A DNA stretch of 41,861 nucleotides from Rivularia sp. MS3 (GTDB lineage: Bacteria; Cyanobacteriota; Cyanobacteriia; Cyanobacteriales; Nostocaceae). Location: positions 1 to 41,861 of the forward strand of contig JAHCMI010000080.1 in the NCBI GenBank assembly GCA_019192545.1, given 5' to 3'. Shown piece after piece: positions 1 to 8,001 of the stretch (the first letter of the stretch is position 1; the number at the start of each line of letters is the position of its first letter). Made by a program: the position numbers and the translations under genes. The notes beneath the pieces are model-generated. The model did not search any database. It saw only the letters and a list, made by a program, of their open reading frames with translations, and was not told the DNA's origin.

Positions 1-26
1 TTCAATTCACTTATCTAATTGTATTT

Positions 27-605
27 TTAGCATACTAAGTACTGAAGAGCCATATCTTTATATCTAATAGGTATTATGCTACCTTTTAAAAAACCTTTTA
101 AACAGATATCTTTTTCCGTACCTGTATGAACAATCTGAATAACTAGCCCTTCTAGTTGCGCTAAATAATCAAACAAAATAAATATATCATTATCACTCCA
201 TTCTATCTTCAAGTTATTCATGCTTTGATTTCTTGAATATAAAATTTGTGCATCTAAAACTTTGAAGTTAGATTTCAAAGAGATTCTGAAAGGTCTATCT
301 GGGATAATATCTGAATTATCTATTATGTCACGACCTTTGTTAATAAATAAAATTCTTGTAAACGTAAGTTTATCTACAGGCTCATTTTTATATTTGAAAA
401 TAAATTCTAAATCTTTTACACGAGAATATTCTCCCGAAAAATTTAAGCTTCTGCTTTCAAAATAATATGCAGGTATTTTCTTTTTTATGCTACGAATTGT
501 TAAGTATATGCCTATTAAAGCAAGAATAATGCCAATAAGAGCTAAAGCTCCATTAAATAAAGAATTATCAGACAGTTTCTGAATACCTTCGGCTATTTTA
601 TCCAT
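27..605 (-). CDS. Hypothetical protein with one N-terminal membrane segment
   Basis: I do not recognise this 192-residue protein. Residues about 17-40 form one strongly hydrophobic helix (core ALALIGIILALIGIYLTI) followed by a basic patch (RSIKKK). This suggests an N-terminal anchor with the remaining ~150 residues on the cytoplasmic side. The soluble part is rich in beta-prone, charged stretches and has no catalytic motif I can name. The frame is complete, with ATG at 605-603 and TAA at 29-27. No close co-directional partner is visible; the next gene on this strand ends upstream beyond a 434-base gap. Its AT-rich codon use resembles the flanking spacers, so it may be an accessory gene. That it is a real gene is fairly likely; its function is unknown. 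Confidence 0.6.
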   Translation of the reverse strand: MDKIAEGIQKLSDNSLFNGALALIGIILALIGIYLTIRSIKKKIPAYYFESRSLNFSGEYSRVKDLEFIFKYKNEPVDKLTFTRILFINKGRDIIDNSDIIPDRPFRISLKSNFKVLDAQILYSRNQSMNNLKIEWSDNDIFILFDYLAQLEGLVIQIVHTGTEKDICLKGFLKGSIIPIRYKDMALQYLVC

Positions 606-1039
606 TTATTCTTTATGCTTTCTAACACGACAATAAATTTAGACAGACAATACAATAAGAACAATATTGAGTCAAGCCTATATTGTATTTAAAAATACAT
701 CATGTCTAGGGATTAAGTTCTTTACGTATCACGCTTTTTAGTACTCATATATCAAGTACTAAGTAAGCTGAAATGTTACGATGACAATTTGCAATCCTTC
801 CACAGAGTTACTGAATTTAAAAAAGATAATTCTTAACTCATTACTACAGTGGGTTTTATTTTAGTAGAATACATGCCGCCAACCTCACCCTCGTTCCCTC
901 TCCTTGTCAAGGAGAGGGATGTTTATTTTTTATCGCTAAGAAAACTGCTCCCATTTCGGTTTCTCCAAATTGAGAAAGTATAGAACTACTATTTATGCTC
1001 GTGTTTTTACTTACTACTAACTGCTCGCTACTTACTGAC
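606..1039. other. Non-coding gap with two dispersed-repeat pieces
   Basis: No convincing gene is visible. Positions 844-874 hold a diverged copy of a short dispersed element (ACAGTGGGTTTTATTTTAG...) also seen near 6,606 and 25,668. Positions 896-918 form a perfect hairpin with 10-bp arms (CCCTCTCCTT / AAGGAGAGGG) and a 3-base loop. It is followed on the plus strand by a T-rich stretch, and it lies downstream of the minus-strand gene ending at 1040. There is no U-tract on the minus strand, so I treat it as a repeat rather than as that gene's terminator. Confidence 0.5.
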
Positions 1040-3565
1040 TTACCGCTGCTCGACTCCTCCAACTACCGGCTTGACTCCTCCAGCATCGTCGCCAGAAAAT
1101 GGATCGGTGCCACCACTCCAGTTAAAGTCGTTGATGCGGAAGCTAATACCACCTAGTTCTAATACGGGGTTGTAACGCAGGCTAATACCGTAAGTACGAC
1201 GGCTGTATTCTAATATATAGTCAGTACTAGTACGTTCGCTGGTATCCAAGTTAATGGTTGTTTGGAATCCGAGACGAAATGGCCCGTAGAGTTGCTGAGT
1301 GATACCGGCGCTTAATACTTCTCTATCGGCGTAGCGGTCAAATAGAAAGGGTGATAGCCCGTCATTTGTACCTTGAGAATAACTGATATTAAAGCCGGTG
1401 TAATCTAAAAACTTTTTGGAGAAATTACCAAATTGCCCCTGCAATCCGACTGTGCCGATTAAGGTATTTTGACTATCGCCGTTGCTGTAAAAGCTACCGG
1501 TTCCAGTTACATTACCGAAAAATTGAACGTAGGGGACAACGGGATTCGATGTATATTTTAAACCTTCTGTTCTAGTCGCTGGTAAGGGTTTACCCTGCCA
1601 AAGATTGATACCACCACCAATGCTGGCGCTGGCTTGAAAGCGACCTAAAGAAACACGGTTGTTACTGCGATTTATATCTAGCAAATCTGCTCTATCAGTA
1701 TTGGCGCTGATTTGCTGGGCACCTGCTTGATATCTAAGGCTTAAACCAGATTTACCTAAAGGGATACTAGGAGAAGTTATAACTCCGCCAAAACTGCTTT
1801 GTACGGTTTGGAAACCCAGACTACCGTTGTAGAGACGGTCGCGATAGCTGTATTCTAATGTGGCTTGGTGCGGGTTTGTAGCATCGCCTAATAAATAGTT
1901 GTATCGCACGCTGGCACGCAAATTATCTTCTAAATCGTTTAAATTCAAACTTGTTAAAGTTGTAGATGCTTTAACTTGCGATCGCGGATTAAGGGTTGCA
2001 TTCAAAGTCGATCTTAAACCAAATAAAGCCGGGAAGCCGTCGTTATTATTTTGTACGGCTTGTTGAGCAAAAAATTGTGGTGTAACTTTCCAGTTTAACT
2101 GCGGTGTATTTAAAACCCTAAAAGAGCGTTCTAAATATAAACCACCCCGTTCATCACCATCGAAACCAACGGAAACTGGTGCGGGTGTTGCTTCTTGTTG
2201 GGTGCGATCGATAGTTCTTGTATAGCCCGGTATGCCTAAAGTTAAACCCCGATCGAACACTAAACGGGGTTTTCTTAATCGGAGTTTATCGCGTCGGGGA
2301 GAAATTTGATTTAAAGTAACCGAATCAGCACGTAGTTCTAATTCTGGAGGAGAAAATGGATCGTTGGTAATGCGGACATCTTTGGCTTCCCATCCTCTAG
2401 GATAAAAGTCTACTTTTGCAGCTTCAAAACGCAAGCGTCTAACTTCACCGCCTCTTTGTCCCGATGGTAAGTTACGAGCCGCTCTACCACCCAAACGCAC
2501 GCCGATTCCCCCAGGGCTACCAACACCAGTTAAAGGTTGATTTCTTGTAATTCTATCGCTAGGAGGACGACGGGGAACGCCACCTGCCGCGACAGAGGGA
2601 GAGTCGAAAGATAAATCCTCTTGTGCTTGAGCGACATTAACTTCGCCGCTTCCACCTTCTAAATCACCAGTATCTTGAATAAAATTATATGTAAATCGCT
2701 GTCCTCTTAAAACCTGTTCGCCTCGGGTGACTGCAACATTTCCTTCACCAACGGCAATTAAATTGTCTATATTTACCTGTAAAGTATCTGCATCTACTAC
2801 AGAACCGTCAAATCTAACTACTACGTTACCTTCTGCTGTCACAACTCGACGTTGTTCGTCGTAAATTTGTTTGTCTGCAACAATTTCGATAACTCTTCTT
2901 GTCTCGGGTGGAGTTTGTGAAGGTTGTCGCTGTTGGGCTGGTTGAGTTTCTCTGCTTCCGGGCTGTGGGGAAGGTACGGGTATAGTTTGTCGTCGAATTT
3001 GCTCTGGAGTTTGTTGTTGAGCCTGTATCTGAGAACGAGATTTAAATTCTATGGTGGCAGGAGCTTTTTTAGAATTTGTATTTTGAGAATAAAATTCTAT
3101 TTTTGTCGGTTTTGGGCTTGCTTGAGGAGCAGTTTTTTTGCCAGCTAGTTTTTGAGACTTCTTTGCTGACTTAGCTGATTTTGCCGCAGATTGCTTTTTT
3201 TGATTAGGAAAGCTGACGGCTTCAAAATGTTTAAAATTTTCAGATGATGCTTGTTCGTTCTTTAACGGATAACCAATGCGAAATTTTTTCGTCGAAGGCG
3301 TAGCATCTTTAACGACTGTAGCAGATGAAAATTCTGGTGGAAGAATAGTTTCCGGTTCGCTAGTTTCCGATAGTTTTTGATTTTGACTCAAAAAGGATTT
3401 TGGCGGGGAAAATTTTTCTCCCTGCTCAAGACTCGTTTCGGGTGTAGGAGATGTTTGGATAACGGTACTTGACGTACTCGTATTACCCGATGAGGCATCT
3501 GCTACGGCAAGCGAATCAACAACATTCGTGAATTCAGGCGGGGGGGGGAGAACTGGATGAAGCAT
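1040..3565 (-). CDS. DUF3769 outer-membrane protein, LptD/OstA-like
   Basis: An 841-residue cyanobacterial DUF3769 protein, a family resembling LptD, the outer-membrane lipopolysaccharide assembly porin. Residues ~1-225 are low-complexity, rich in Pro, Ser, Gln and Lys. Residues ~226-310 match the OstA/LptA jellyroll pattern (IVADKQIYDEQRRVVTAEGN, then VDADTLQVNIDNLIAVGEGN). Residues ~470-841 are alternating, aromatic, Gly-rich strands typical of a C-terminal beta barrel, with repeated 'LRYN' and 'SYSQG' type strand ends. No classical signal peptide is visible at the chosen ATG (MLHPVLPPPPEF), which is unusual for an outer-membrane protein. A run of nine G (minus-strand C) at 3540-3548 encodes the prolines at residues 7-10 and could be a slippage site. 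It lies downstream of psbI, separated by a hairpin. Confidence 0.82.
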   Translation of the reverse strand: MLHPVLPPPPEFTNVVDSLAVADASSGNTSTSSTVIQTSPTPETSLEQGEKFSPPKSFLSQNQKLSETSEPETILPPEFSSATVVKDATPSTKKFRIGYPLKNEQASSENFKHFEAVSFPNQKKQSAAKSAKSAKKSQKLAGKKTAPQASPKPTKIEFYSQNTNSKKAPATIEFKSRSQIQAQQQTPEQIRRQTIPVPSPQPGSRETQPAQQRQPSQTPPETRRVIEIVADKQIYDEQRRVVTAEGNVVVRFDGSVVDADTLQVNIDNLIAVGEGNVAVTRGEQVLRGQRFTYNFIQDTGDLEGGSGEVNVAQAQEDLSFDSPSVAAGGVPRRPPSDRITRNQPLTGVGSPGGIGVRLGGRAARNLPSGQRGGEVRRLRFEAAKVDFYPRGWEAKDVRITNDPFSPPELELRADSVTLNQISPRRDKLRLRKPRLVFDRGLTLGIPGYTRTIDRTQQEATPAPVSVGFDGDERGGLYLERSFRVLNTPQLNWKVTPQFFAQQAVQNNNDGFPALFGLRSTLNATLNPRSQVKASTTLTSLNLNDLEDNLRASVRYNYLLGDATNPHQATLEYSYRDRLYNGSLGFQTVQSSFGGVITSPSIPLGKSGLSLRYQAGAQQISANTDRADLLDINRSNNRVSLGRFQASASIGGGINLWQGKPLPATRTEGLKYTSNPVVPYVQFFGNVTGTGSFYSNGDSQNTLIGTVGLQGQFGNFSKKFLDYTGFNISYSQGTNDGLSPFLFDRYADREVLSAGITQQLYGPFRLGFQTTINLDTSERTSTDYILEYSRRTYGISLRYNPVLELGGISFRINDFNWSGGTDPFSGDDAGGVKPVVGGVEQR

Positions 3566-3710
3566 ACTTATGCATTATATAAGCCAACAAACAGTCTTTA
3601 AAGCAAGCTAAAGAACAGTTAATAAACAAGTCGTGAGCATACTACATTGAGTAATGGTAAACTCCTAACTTTAGCCTTCTACTTAGCCTGCGAGCAAATT
3701 CCGCCCAAAA

Positions 3711-3775
3711 AAGGACACGTTTGCGAAAGAAATTAGTAAAGAAATAATTGCTTATAATTCTTTCTACGTGTCCTT
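3711..3775 (-). terminator. Hairpin with U-tract downstream of psbI
   Basis: Perfect 10-bp arms, AAGGACACGT at 3711-3720 and ACGTGTCCTT at 3766-3775, enclose a smaller internal pair (GAAAGAA with TTCTTTC). Read on the minus strand, the stem ends in a run of six T and lies 57 bases after the psbI stop. This is the shape of an intrinsic terminator, although the loop is long. It would separate psbI from the DUF3769 gene. Confidence 0.5.
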
Positions 3776-3831
3776 GAGGTTAAAATTACTCTCTGCAAAT
3801 GCAGTGACTGTGGACGTTAATCGACTATGAA

Positions 3832-3948
3832 TTACTCAAAATCACTACGTCCGGGATTACGAGCTGGGTCATTTGACAAGAATCCAAAAATAAATGTCGC
3901 TAAAAATAGCCCAACAACAATATAAACAGCGATTTTTAAAGTCAACAT
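3832..3948 (-). CDS. psbI: Photosystem II reaction centre protein I
   Basis: A 38-residue gene. The translation begins [20 protein letters not shown] and ends with the family signature [16 protein letters not shown]. PsbI is a single-span thylakoid subunit of the photosystem II core, next to D1 and CP43; the hydrophobic span here is residues ~5-25. The length equals the usual 38 residues and all signature positions are present, so identification is firm. A good ribosome binding site (GGAGA at 3956-3960) lies 7 bases before the ATG. It stands alone, with a hairpin terminator candidate downstream. It is a housekeeping gene unrelated to the sunscreen locus. Confidence 0.96.
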   Translation of the reverse strand: MLTLKIAVYIVVGLFLATFIFGFLSNDPARNPGRSDFE

Positions 3949-4217
3949 AGCAATTTCTCCGCAGGGTTAAATGAAAAAGTTATTTTTAGTATCTGCTTTT
4001 GCAGAAAAGTTAACTCTTTTATATTACCCAAAATAGCTACATTTTTGGAGAATATAAATTTCATTTTGCCCAGGGTGGATTTTTTCAACTCGATATTTAT
4101 CAGCTAAGGTAGACAGGTTGTTTTTTCGACGGCGATCGCCGTGCTTATGTTTCGGGTGCAAAGAAGATGGCAGATGGGATAAATCAATAATTCTCCCATC
4201 ACCACAAGATTATTCTT

Positions 4218-4266
4218 TTAACTCTTAACTTTTAACTTCTAACTCCTAACTCTTCACTCCTAACTT
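4218..4266. repeat. Heptad tandem repeat, 7 units
   Basis: Seven consecutive 7-base units of the pattern YTAACTY (TTAACTC, TTAACTT, TTAACTT, CTAACTC, CTAACTC, TTCACTC, CTAACTT) in strict register. The array overlaps the 3' end of the acetyltransferase gene, whose last residues (RSEELGVRS) are translated repeat. It matches the STRR class of heptanucleotide repeats known in heterocystous cyanobacteria. Confidence 0.9.
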
Positions 4267-4939
4267 TTTCACCAATACGACTTTTAACGACTTTTGCCGG
4301 AACTCCTACAGCTATAGAGTAAGGAGGAATATCTTTGGTAACTACAGATCCAGCACCAATTACGCTACCTCTACCAATGGTGACTCCATCTGTTACCGTT
4401 ACATTATGTCCGAGCCAACAGTCATCCTCAATGACAATTCCTTTACGAGTAATGCCTTGTCTGGCGATGTATTGAACTGGATCTACAAAATTATGGTTGT
4501 TAGCAAATAATCCGCTGTGCGCTGCTATTAAACAACCTTTACCTATTCTAATATTTCCAGGGCCTGCAATACATACATATGGGCCAATAAATGTGTCTTC
4601 TTCTATTTTTAAGTGAGTATCGTTCAAAGCTCTAATATCAACGCCTTGCTGAATTTGAACTCCATCACCAATGGAAATCTTGTTTTTGGGGTTTCCAATG
4701 GCATTTATATTTGCTCCTCGTAAAATTTGCGCTCTATCGCCAATTTCTATACAGGGAGTATTAATAAATTCAACATTATCCTGTAGGTAAACTTGTTTAC
4801 CTAAACCTGCAAATATACCTCGGTAAAAAAAAGTTCGTAAGTTAGAACCTATAACTTTGGTGGGAATATTACCCAATAAAACAGTTAAAACAGTTTCTTG
4901 TAAACGTTTCAACTTTGATGCAGCTTTTTTACTATTCAT
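4232..4939 (-). CDS. WcaF-like acyltransferase, hexapeptide-repeat family
   Basis: A 235-residue left-handed beta-helix acyltransferase (LbH, maltose/colanic-acid acetyltransferase group). Hexapeptide repeats run from residue ~65 to ~220. The acetyltransferase signature is clear: FANNHNF carries the likely catalytic His, followed by DDCWLGHNVTVTDGVTIGRG and IPPYSIAVGVPAKVVKSR. Such enzymes move an acetyl group from acetyl-CoA to a sugar in the cytoplasm, commonly during exopolysaccharide assembly. The acceptor cannot be told from sequence. It has a close paralogue 190 bases upstream on the same strand (5130-5846), so the two look like a tandem duplication. The C-terminal ~9 residues come from a heptad repeat and are probably not functional. 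A role in the sheath polysaccharide where scytonemin accumulates is only a guess. Confidence 0.85.
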   Translation of the reverse strand: MNSKKAASKLKRLQETVLTVLLGNIPTKVIGSNLRTFFYRGIFAGLGKQVYLQDNVEFINTPCIEIGDRAQILRGANINAIGNPKNKISIGDGVQIQQGVDIRALNDTHLKIEEDTFIGPYVCIAGPGNIRIGKGCLIAAHSGLFANNHNFVDPVQYIARQGITRKGIVIEDDCWLGHNVTVTDGVTIGRGSVIGAGSVVTKDIPPYSIAVGVPAKVVKSRIGEKVRSEELGVRS

Positions 4940-5129
4940 AATTATATATACTCGATGAAAGTTTTTAGGTATCGATAATTTGATTGCACAAATACCTGCA
5001 ATTCCAAAATATGGAACAGACAGGTATATTAATTTCCAGCCAAGTTATTTACAAACACGATAATTCATGACCATACTTGGACTTGGATAAACCGAATTTT
5101 TGCCCAGTATTGGACATAAAAAAATATTT

Positions 5130-5846
5130 TTATACGGAATTAGCAGAAATGATTTCTAAATCTTTAGGATTTATCGCATCTTCAGGAAGACGACTTTTGA
5201 TAACTTTTGCTGGGGTACCAACAGCTATTGAATAAGGAGGAATATCTTTTGTCACAACCGCACCGGCACCAATTACGCTACCTTTGCCAATAGTTACTCC
5301 ATCTATTACCGTGACGGCATGTCCCAGCCAACAATCATCTTCGATAGTAATTCCTTGACAAGTAACTCCTTGGTCGGCAATATACTGGAATGGATCTGCA
5401 TATTTATGATTGTTTGCAAAGATGCCACAACGAGCCGCAATTAAACAGCGTTTACCGATTTTGACATTTCCGGGTCCCGCAATTGAAGCTCCAACGCCAA
5501 TAAATGTACCTTTATCAATATATATATGAGTATTATCTAAAGCTCCAATATCTACGTTGCGCTCAACAGCAACTCCTTCTTTTAAGGTAATTTTATTATT
5601 TTCATTCCCTAGAGCATCTACACGTACTCCTTTGAAAAGATGCACTCCATCGCCAATTTCGATATTATATGCACCAAGTAACTCAACACCATTTTGTATA
5701 TAAACTGATTTACCCATATACTTAAATATACTTTTATATACGAGCTTTCTGAGTTTTGGTCCTAAAGCTGTGGCAGGCAAGTTCCCTAATAAATCAGTGA
5801 TGATAACTTCTTGCAAGCGTTTAATTTTTGAATTATTTTTTTTCAT
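5130..5846 (-). CDS. WcaF-like acyltransferase, paralogue of neighbour
   Basis: A 238-residue hexapeptide-repeat acyltransferase, the upstream member of a tandem pair. The order of motifs equals that of the gene at 4232-4939: an N-terminal KRLQEV...LLGN segment, a beta-helix with IxIGDG and ITI type turns from residue ~60, FANNHKYADPFQYIA with the likely catalytic His, DDCWLGHAVTVIDGVTIGKG, and IPPYSIAVGTPAKVIKSR. The first ~20 residues are basic and amphipathic; no signal peptide is present, which fits a cytoplasmic enzyme using acetyl-CoA. The two copies differ mainly in the middle of the helix (residues 55-110), where the acceptor would bind, so they may acetylate different sugars. The C-terminus (NPKDLEIISANSV) is normal coding sequence, unlike the repeat-derived tail of its sister. 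Confidence 0.85.
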   Translation of the reverse strand: MKKNNSKIKRLQEVIITDLLGNLPATALGPKLRKLVYKSIFKYMGKSVYIQNGVELLGAYNIEIGDGVHLFKGVRVDALGNENNKITLKEGVAVERNVDIGALDNTHIYIDKGTFIGVGASIAGPGNVKIGKRCLIAARCGIFANNHKYADPFQYIADQGVTCQGITIEDDCWLGHAVTVIDGVTIGKGSVIGAGAVVTKDIPPYSIAVGTPAKVIKSRLPEDAINPKDLEIISANSV

Positions 5847-7025
5847 TTCAACCTCAACTATTTGCGTTTATACTTACTCAGAAAATCAGCTAATTTTTAT
5901 AAATTTGCTAGCCTGTTAAATAATTTCATATATCTTAATTCATTTTTTTCATTTTGTTATCAATTAAATTGATACTTTTGATACTCTTAATGGTTTTTTA
6001 TATATAAAATTATGATGAAAATAAATATACTTAGGATAAACTATAAAAATCTCTACTATGAATCAGCATTATATATATTTAATAAACTGTTGCACAATAA
6101 CAGTTGAAAATTAATTTTAAGCAATAATAGTATAAATAAATAGTTTGGCTCAACAGAATTTGATTAAATTAAATCATATAAATATTTAATTTTTAATTGA
6201 CTCTACGGAGAATAGAGAATTAATAATTAATATTTGATTATCAATATATTTATTTTGCTAAAATTATTCACAATTAAAATAAATTAATTATGAAATATTT
6301 GTTCCCTTATACAAAAAACTTAATTTTTGTCATTGTCTAAGTTTTTATCAATATTTGCTATATTTACGTATAACATATATCTTTTCTCGCCACAAAATAA
6401 TCAAATATACTTTAATTTAATGGCTTATTTATAAAGTTATGATTAAGTACGTAATTGCACCGTACTTATATCAAATAATACTAATTACCAAGGAAATACT
6501 ATACAAAGCGTGTAAAAAGATTAACTAGTAGTCCACTTTATTGGCATGACAAAATATTATTCCAAGACGAATAATACCTTTGTTTGAAAGCGATAATAAT
6601 TCTTACTACAACTGGTTTTCAGTTGGGTGCAATACAGGCTTAACCTCATCCCTTCTCCTCTCCTTAATAAGGTACGGGGTGAGGTTCAATCTTCATGAAA
6701 AAGACTACTACTAGGTTATATAGTAATTAAACGAACTTGTTATAATATCAATTCCGATTGCACGGAAATTATAAAAAACTGTAGAGAACACAAAGAGCGT
6801 AAAGCAAGAAGAGACAGTGCATTGCGGAGCTTTCCTTGCTTTCCTAGCAACTGTGGTGGAAGAAGAGGAATCTCTAATTATTTTGATACAAACGGAAACG
6901 ATACAAGAAAAAACACAAAGCTATATTTATGCACAAACCGCTTTGATGAAAGGCAAGTAGCCTACCATCAAAAATTTGTACGCTTTTAGCTTAAAACGCA
7001 TCAATATCTAATCAACTAACTTAAC
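5847..7025. other. 1.18-kb AT-rich gap, repeats only
   Basis: No plausible gene on either strand. Positions ~5,880-6,540 are extremely AT-rich with many TATATA and AATTAAT stretches. Positions 6606-6638 carry a copy of the dispersed element CTACAACTGGTTTTCAGTTG... . Positions 6642-6686 form an imperfect inverted repeat (AACCTCA ... TGAGGTT). The stretch 6,780-6,900 has more balanced composition but no open frame. Promoters of the upstream acetyltransferase gene should lie at ~5,850-5,950 on the minus strand, but I cannot assign boxes with confidence. Confidence 0.5.
6942..6972 (-). terminator. Two-part hairpin after the response regulator gene
   Basis: TTTGATG (6942-6948) pairs with CATCAAA (6966-6972), and inside it AGGC (6951-6954) pairs with GCCT (6960-6963). 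The hairpin starts 54 bases past the regulator stop codon on the minus strand. There is no U-tract on that side, so it could be a transcript-end or stabilising hairpin rather than a classical terminator. Confidence 0.3.
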
Positions 7026-7850
7026 TTATACTTCTACTGGATAACGCTCTATTAATTGATGCTTTTTTCTCCAGGCTTGGGGAGGAATATCATGATGTTG
7101 GCGAAATTGTCGAGAAAAATGACAGGCATTTTGATAGCCGACGTTGGTTGCTATTTCTTCTATATTCTGACTGGTATTCTTAAGTAAAGAGCGTGCGGCT
7201 GACATACGACGCTTGACAATCCAGCTATTTACCGTTTCTCCCGTTATTTTAGCAACTCTATTGGTTAAGTAAGCAGCAGAATAACCAACAGCTTCAGCTA
7301 CATCGCTTAATGTAATCCCCTTTTGATAATTAGCTTCGATAAAATCAAAAACTTCTTTTAACTGAGGAACAATAGGAAAAATAGACTTTTCTTCCGTTGA
7401 TGAGCCAGTATCTCTAAATCCCGATAGGGACATGCCATAATTTGCACGACAGTGACTCAAGAAAGCCTGCTTTTTCTCCAATCTTGCAGCGATCGCTTTT
7501 AATAACTGCTCAACTGTTGCGGGTTTGGCTATATAGTCATCAGCGCCAGAATCCATACCTTTGCGAAAATCGTCTTGGCTACCTCTACCCGTCAAAAAAA
7601 TAAATGGAATAATCGCTGTCAGGGGATTTTGACGCAATTTCCTTAAAACGGTGAAACCATCAATATCAGGCATCAAGATATCACAAATTACTAAATCTGG
7701 TAAATTAGAAACAGCTTGCTGGATTCCCGTACTACCATTCGACGCACTTATCATCTCAAACCCTTCATTCTCAAGCCCATCTAAATACATATTTCGGGTA
7801 CGAGCATCATCTTCAATTACCAGGATTTTCTTTGAAACTGCGTTCATCAT
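7026..7850 (-). CDS. AraC-type response regulator of the scytonemin locus
   Basis: A 274-residue two-component response regulator. The receiver domain spans residues ~7-122 with the acidic pocket at Glu13-Asp14-Asp15, phospho-acceptor Asp57 (LVICDILMPDIDGF) and Lys109 (DDYIAKP). The C-terminal half (residues ~160-265) is an AraC/XylS DNA-binding domain with two helix-turn-helix motifs (GITLSDVAEAVGYSAAYLTN and IEEIATNVGYQNACHFSRQF). It follows the histidine kinase gene on the same strand after 151 bases, so they form a likely kinase-regulator pair. In N. punctiforme an equivalent pair sits next to scyA and is needed for UV-A-induced scytonemin genes, so the most likely targets are the scy promoter across the intergenic region and its own promoter. 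Two Met codons open the frame; either could start it. Confidence 0.9.
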   Translation of the reverse strand: MMNAVSKKILVIEDDARTRNMYLDGLENEGFEMISASNGSTGIQQAVSNLPDLVICDILMPDIDGFTVLRKLRQNPLTAIIPFIFLTGRGSQDDFRKGMDSGADDYIAKPATVEQLLKAIAARLEKKQAFLSHCRANYGMSLSGFRDTGSSTEEKSIFPIVPQLKEVFDFIEANYQKGITLSDVAEAVGYSAAYLTNRVAKITGETVNSWIVKRRMSAARSLLKNTSQNIEEIATNVGYQNACHFSRQFRQHHDIPPQAWRKKHQLIERYPVEV

Positions 7851-8001
7851 AATTACCGTAAAGGTTAAGTTTTGGAATTTTACACTGAGTTAATAAGGAT
7901 ATAAAAAACTTAGTTATATAGTTTGTTAGCTATGCAGAAATTATTATTGATTAATAAAACATTTCTTTTGAAATTCTCTTGAAACACTAACTGCCAAAAA
8001 A

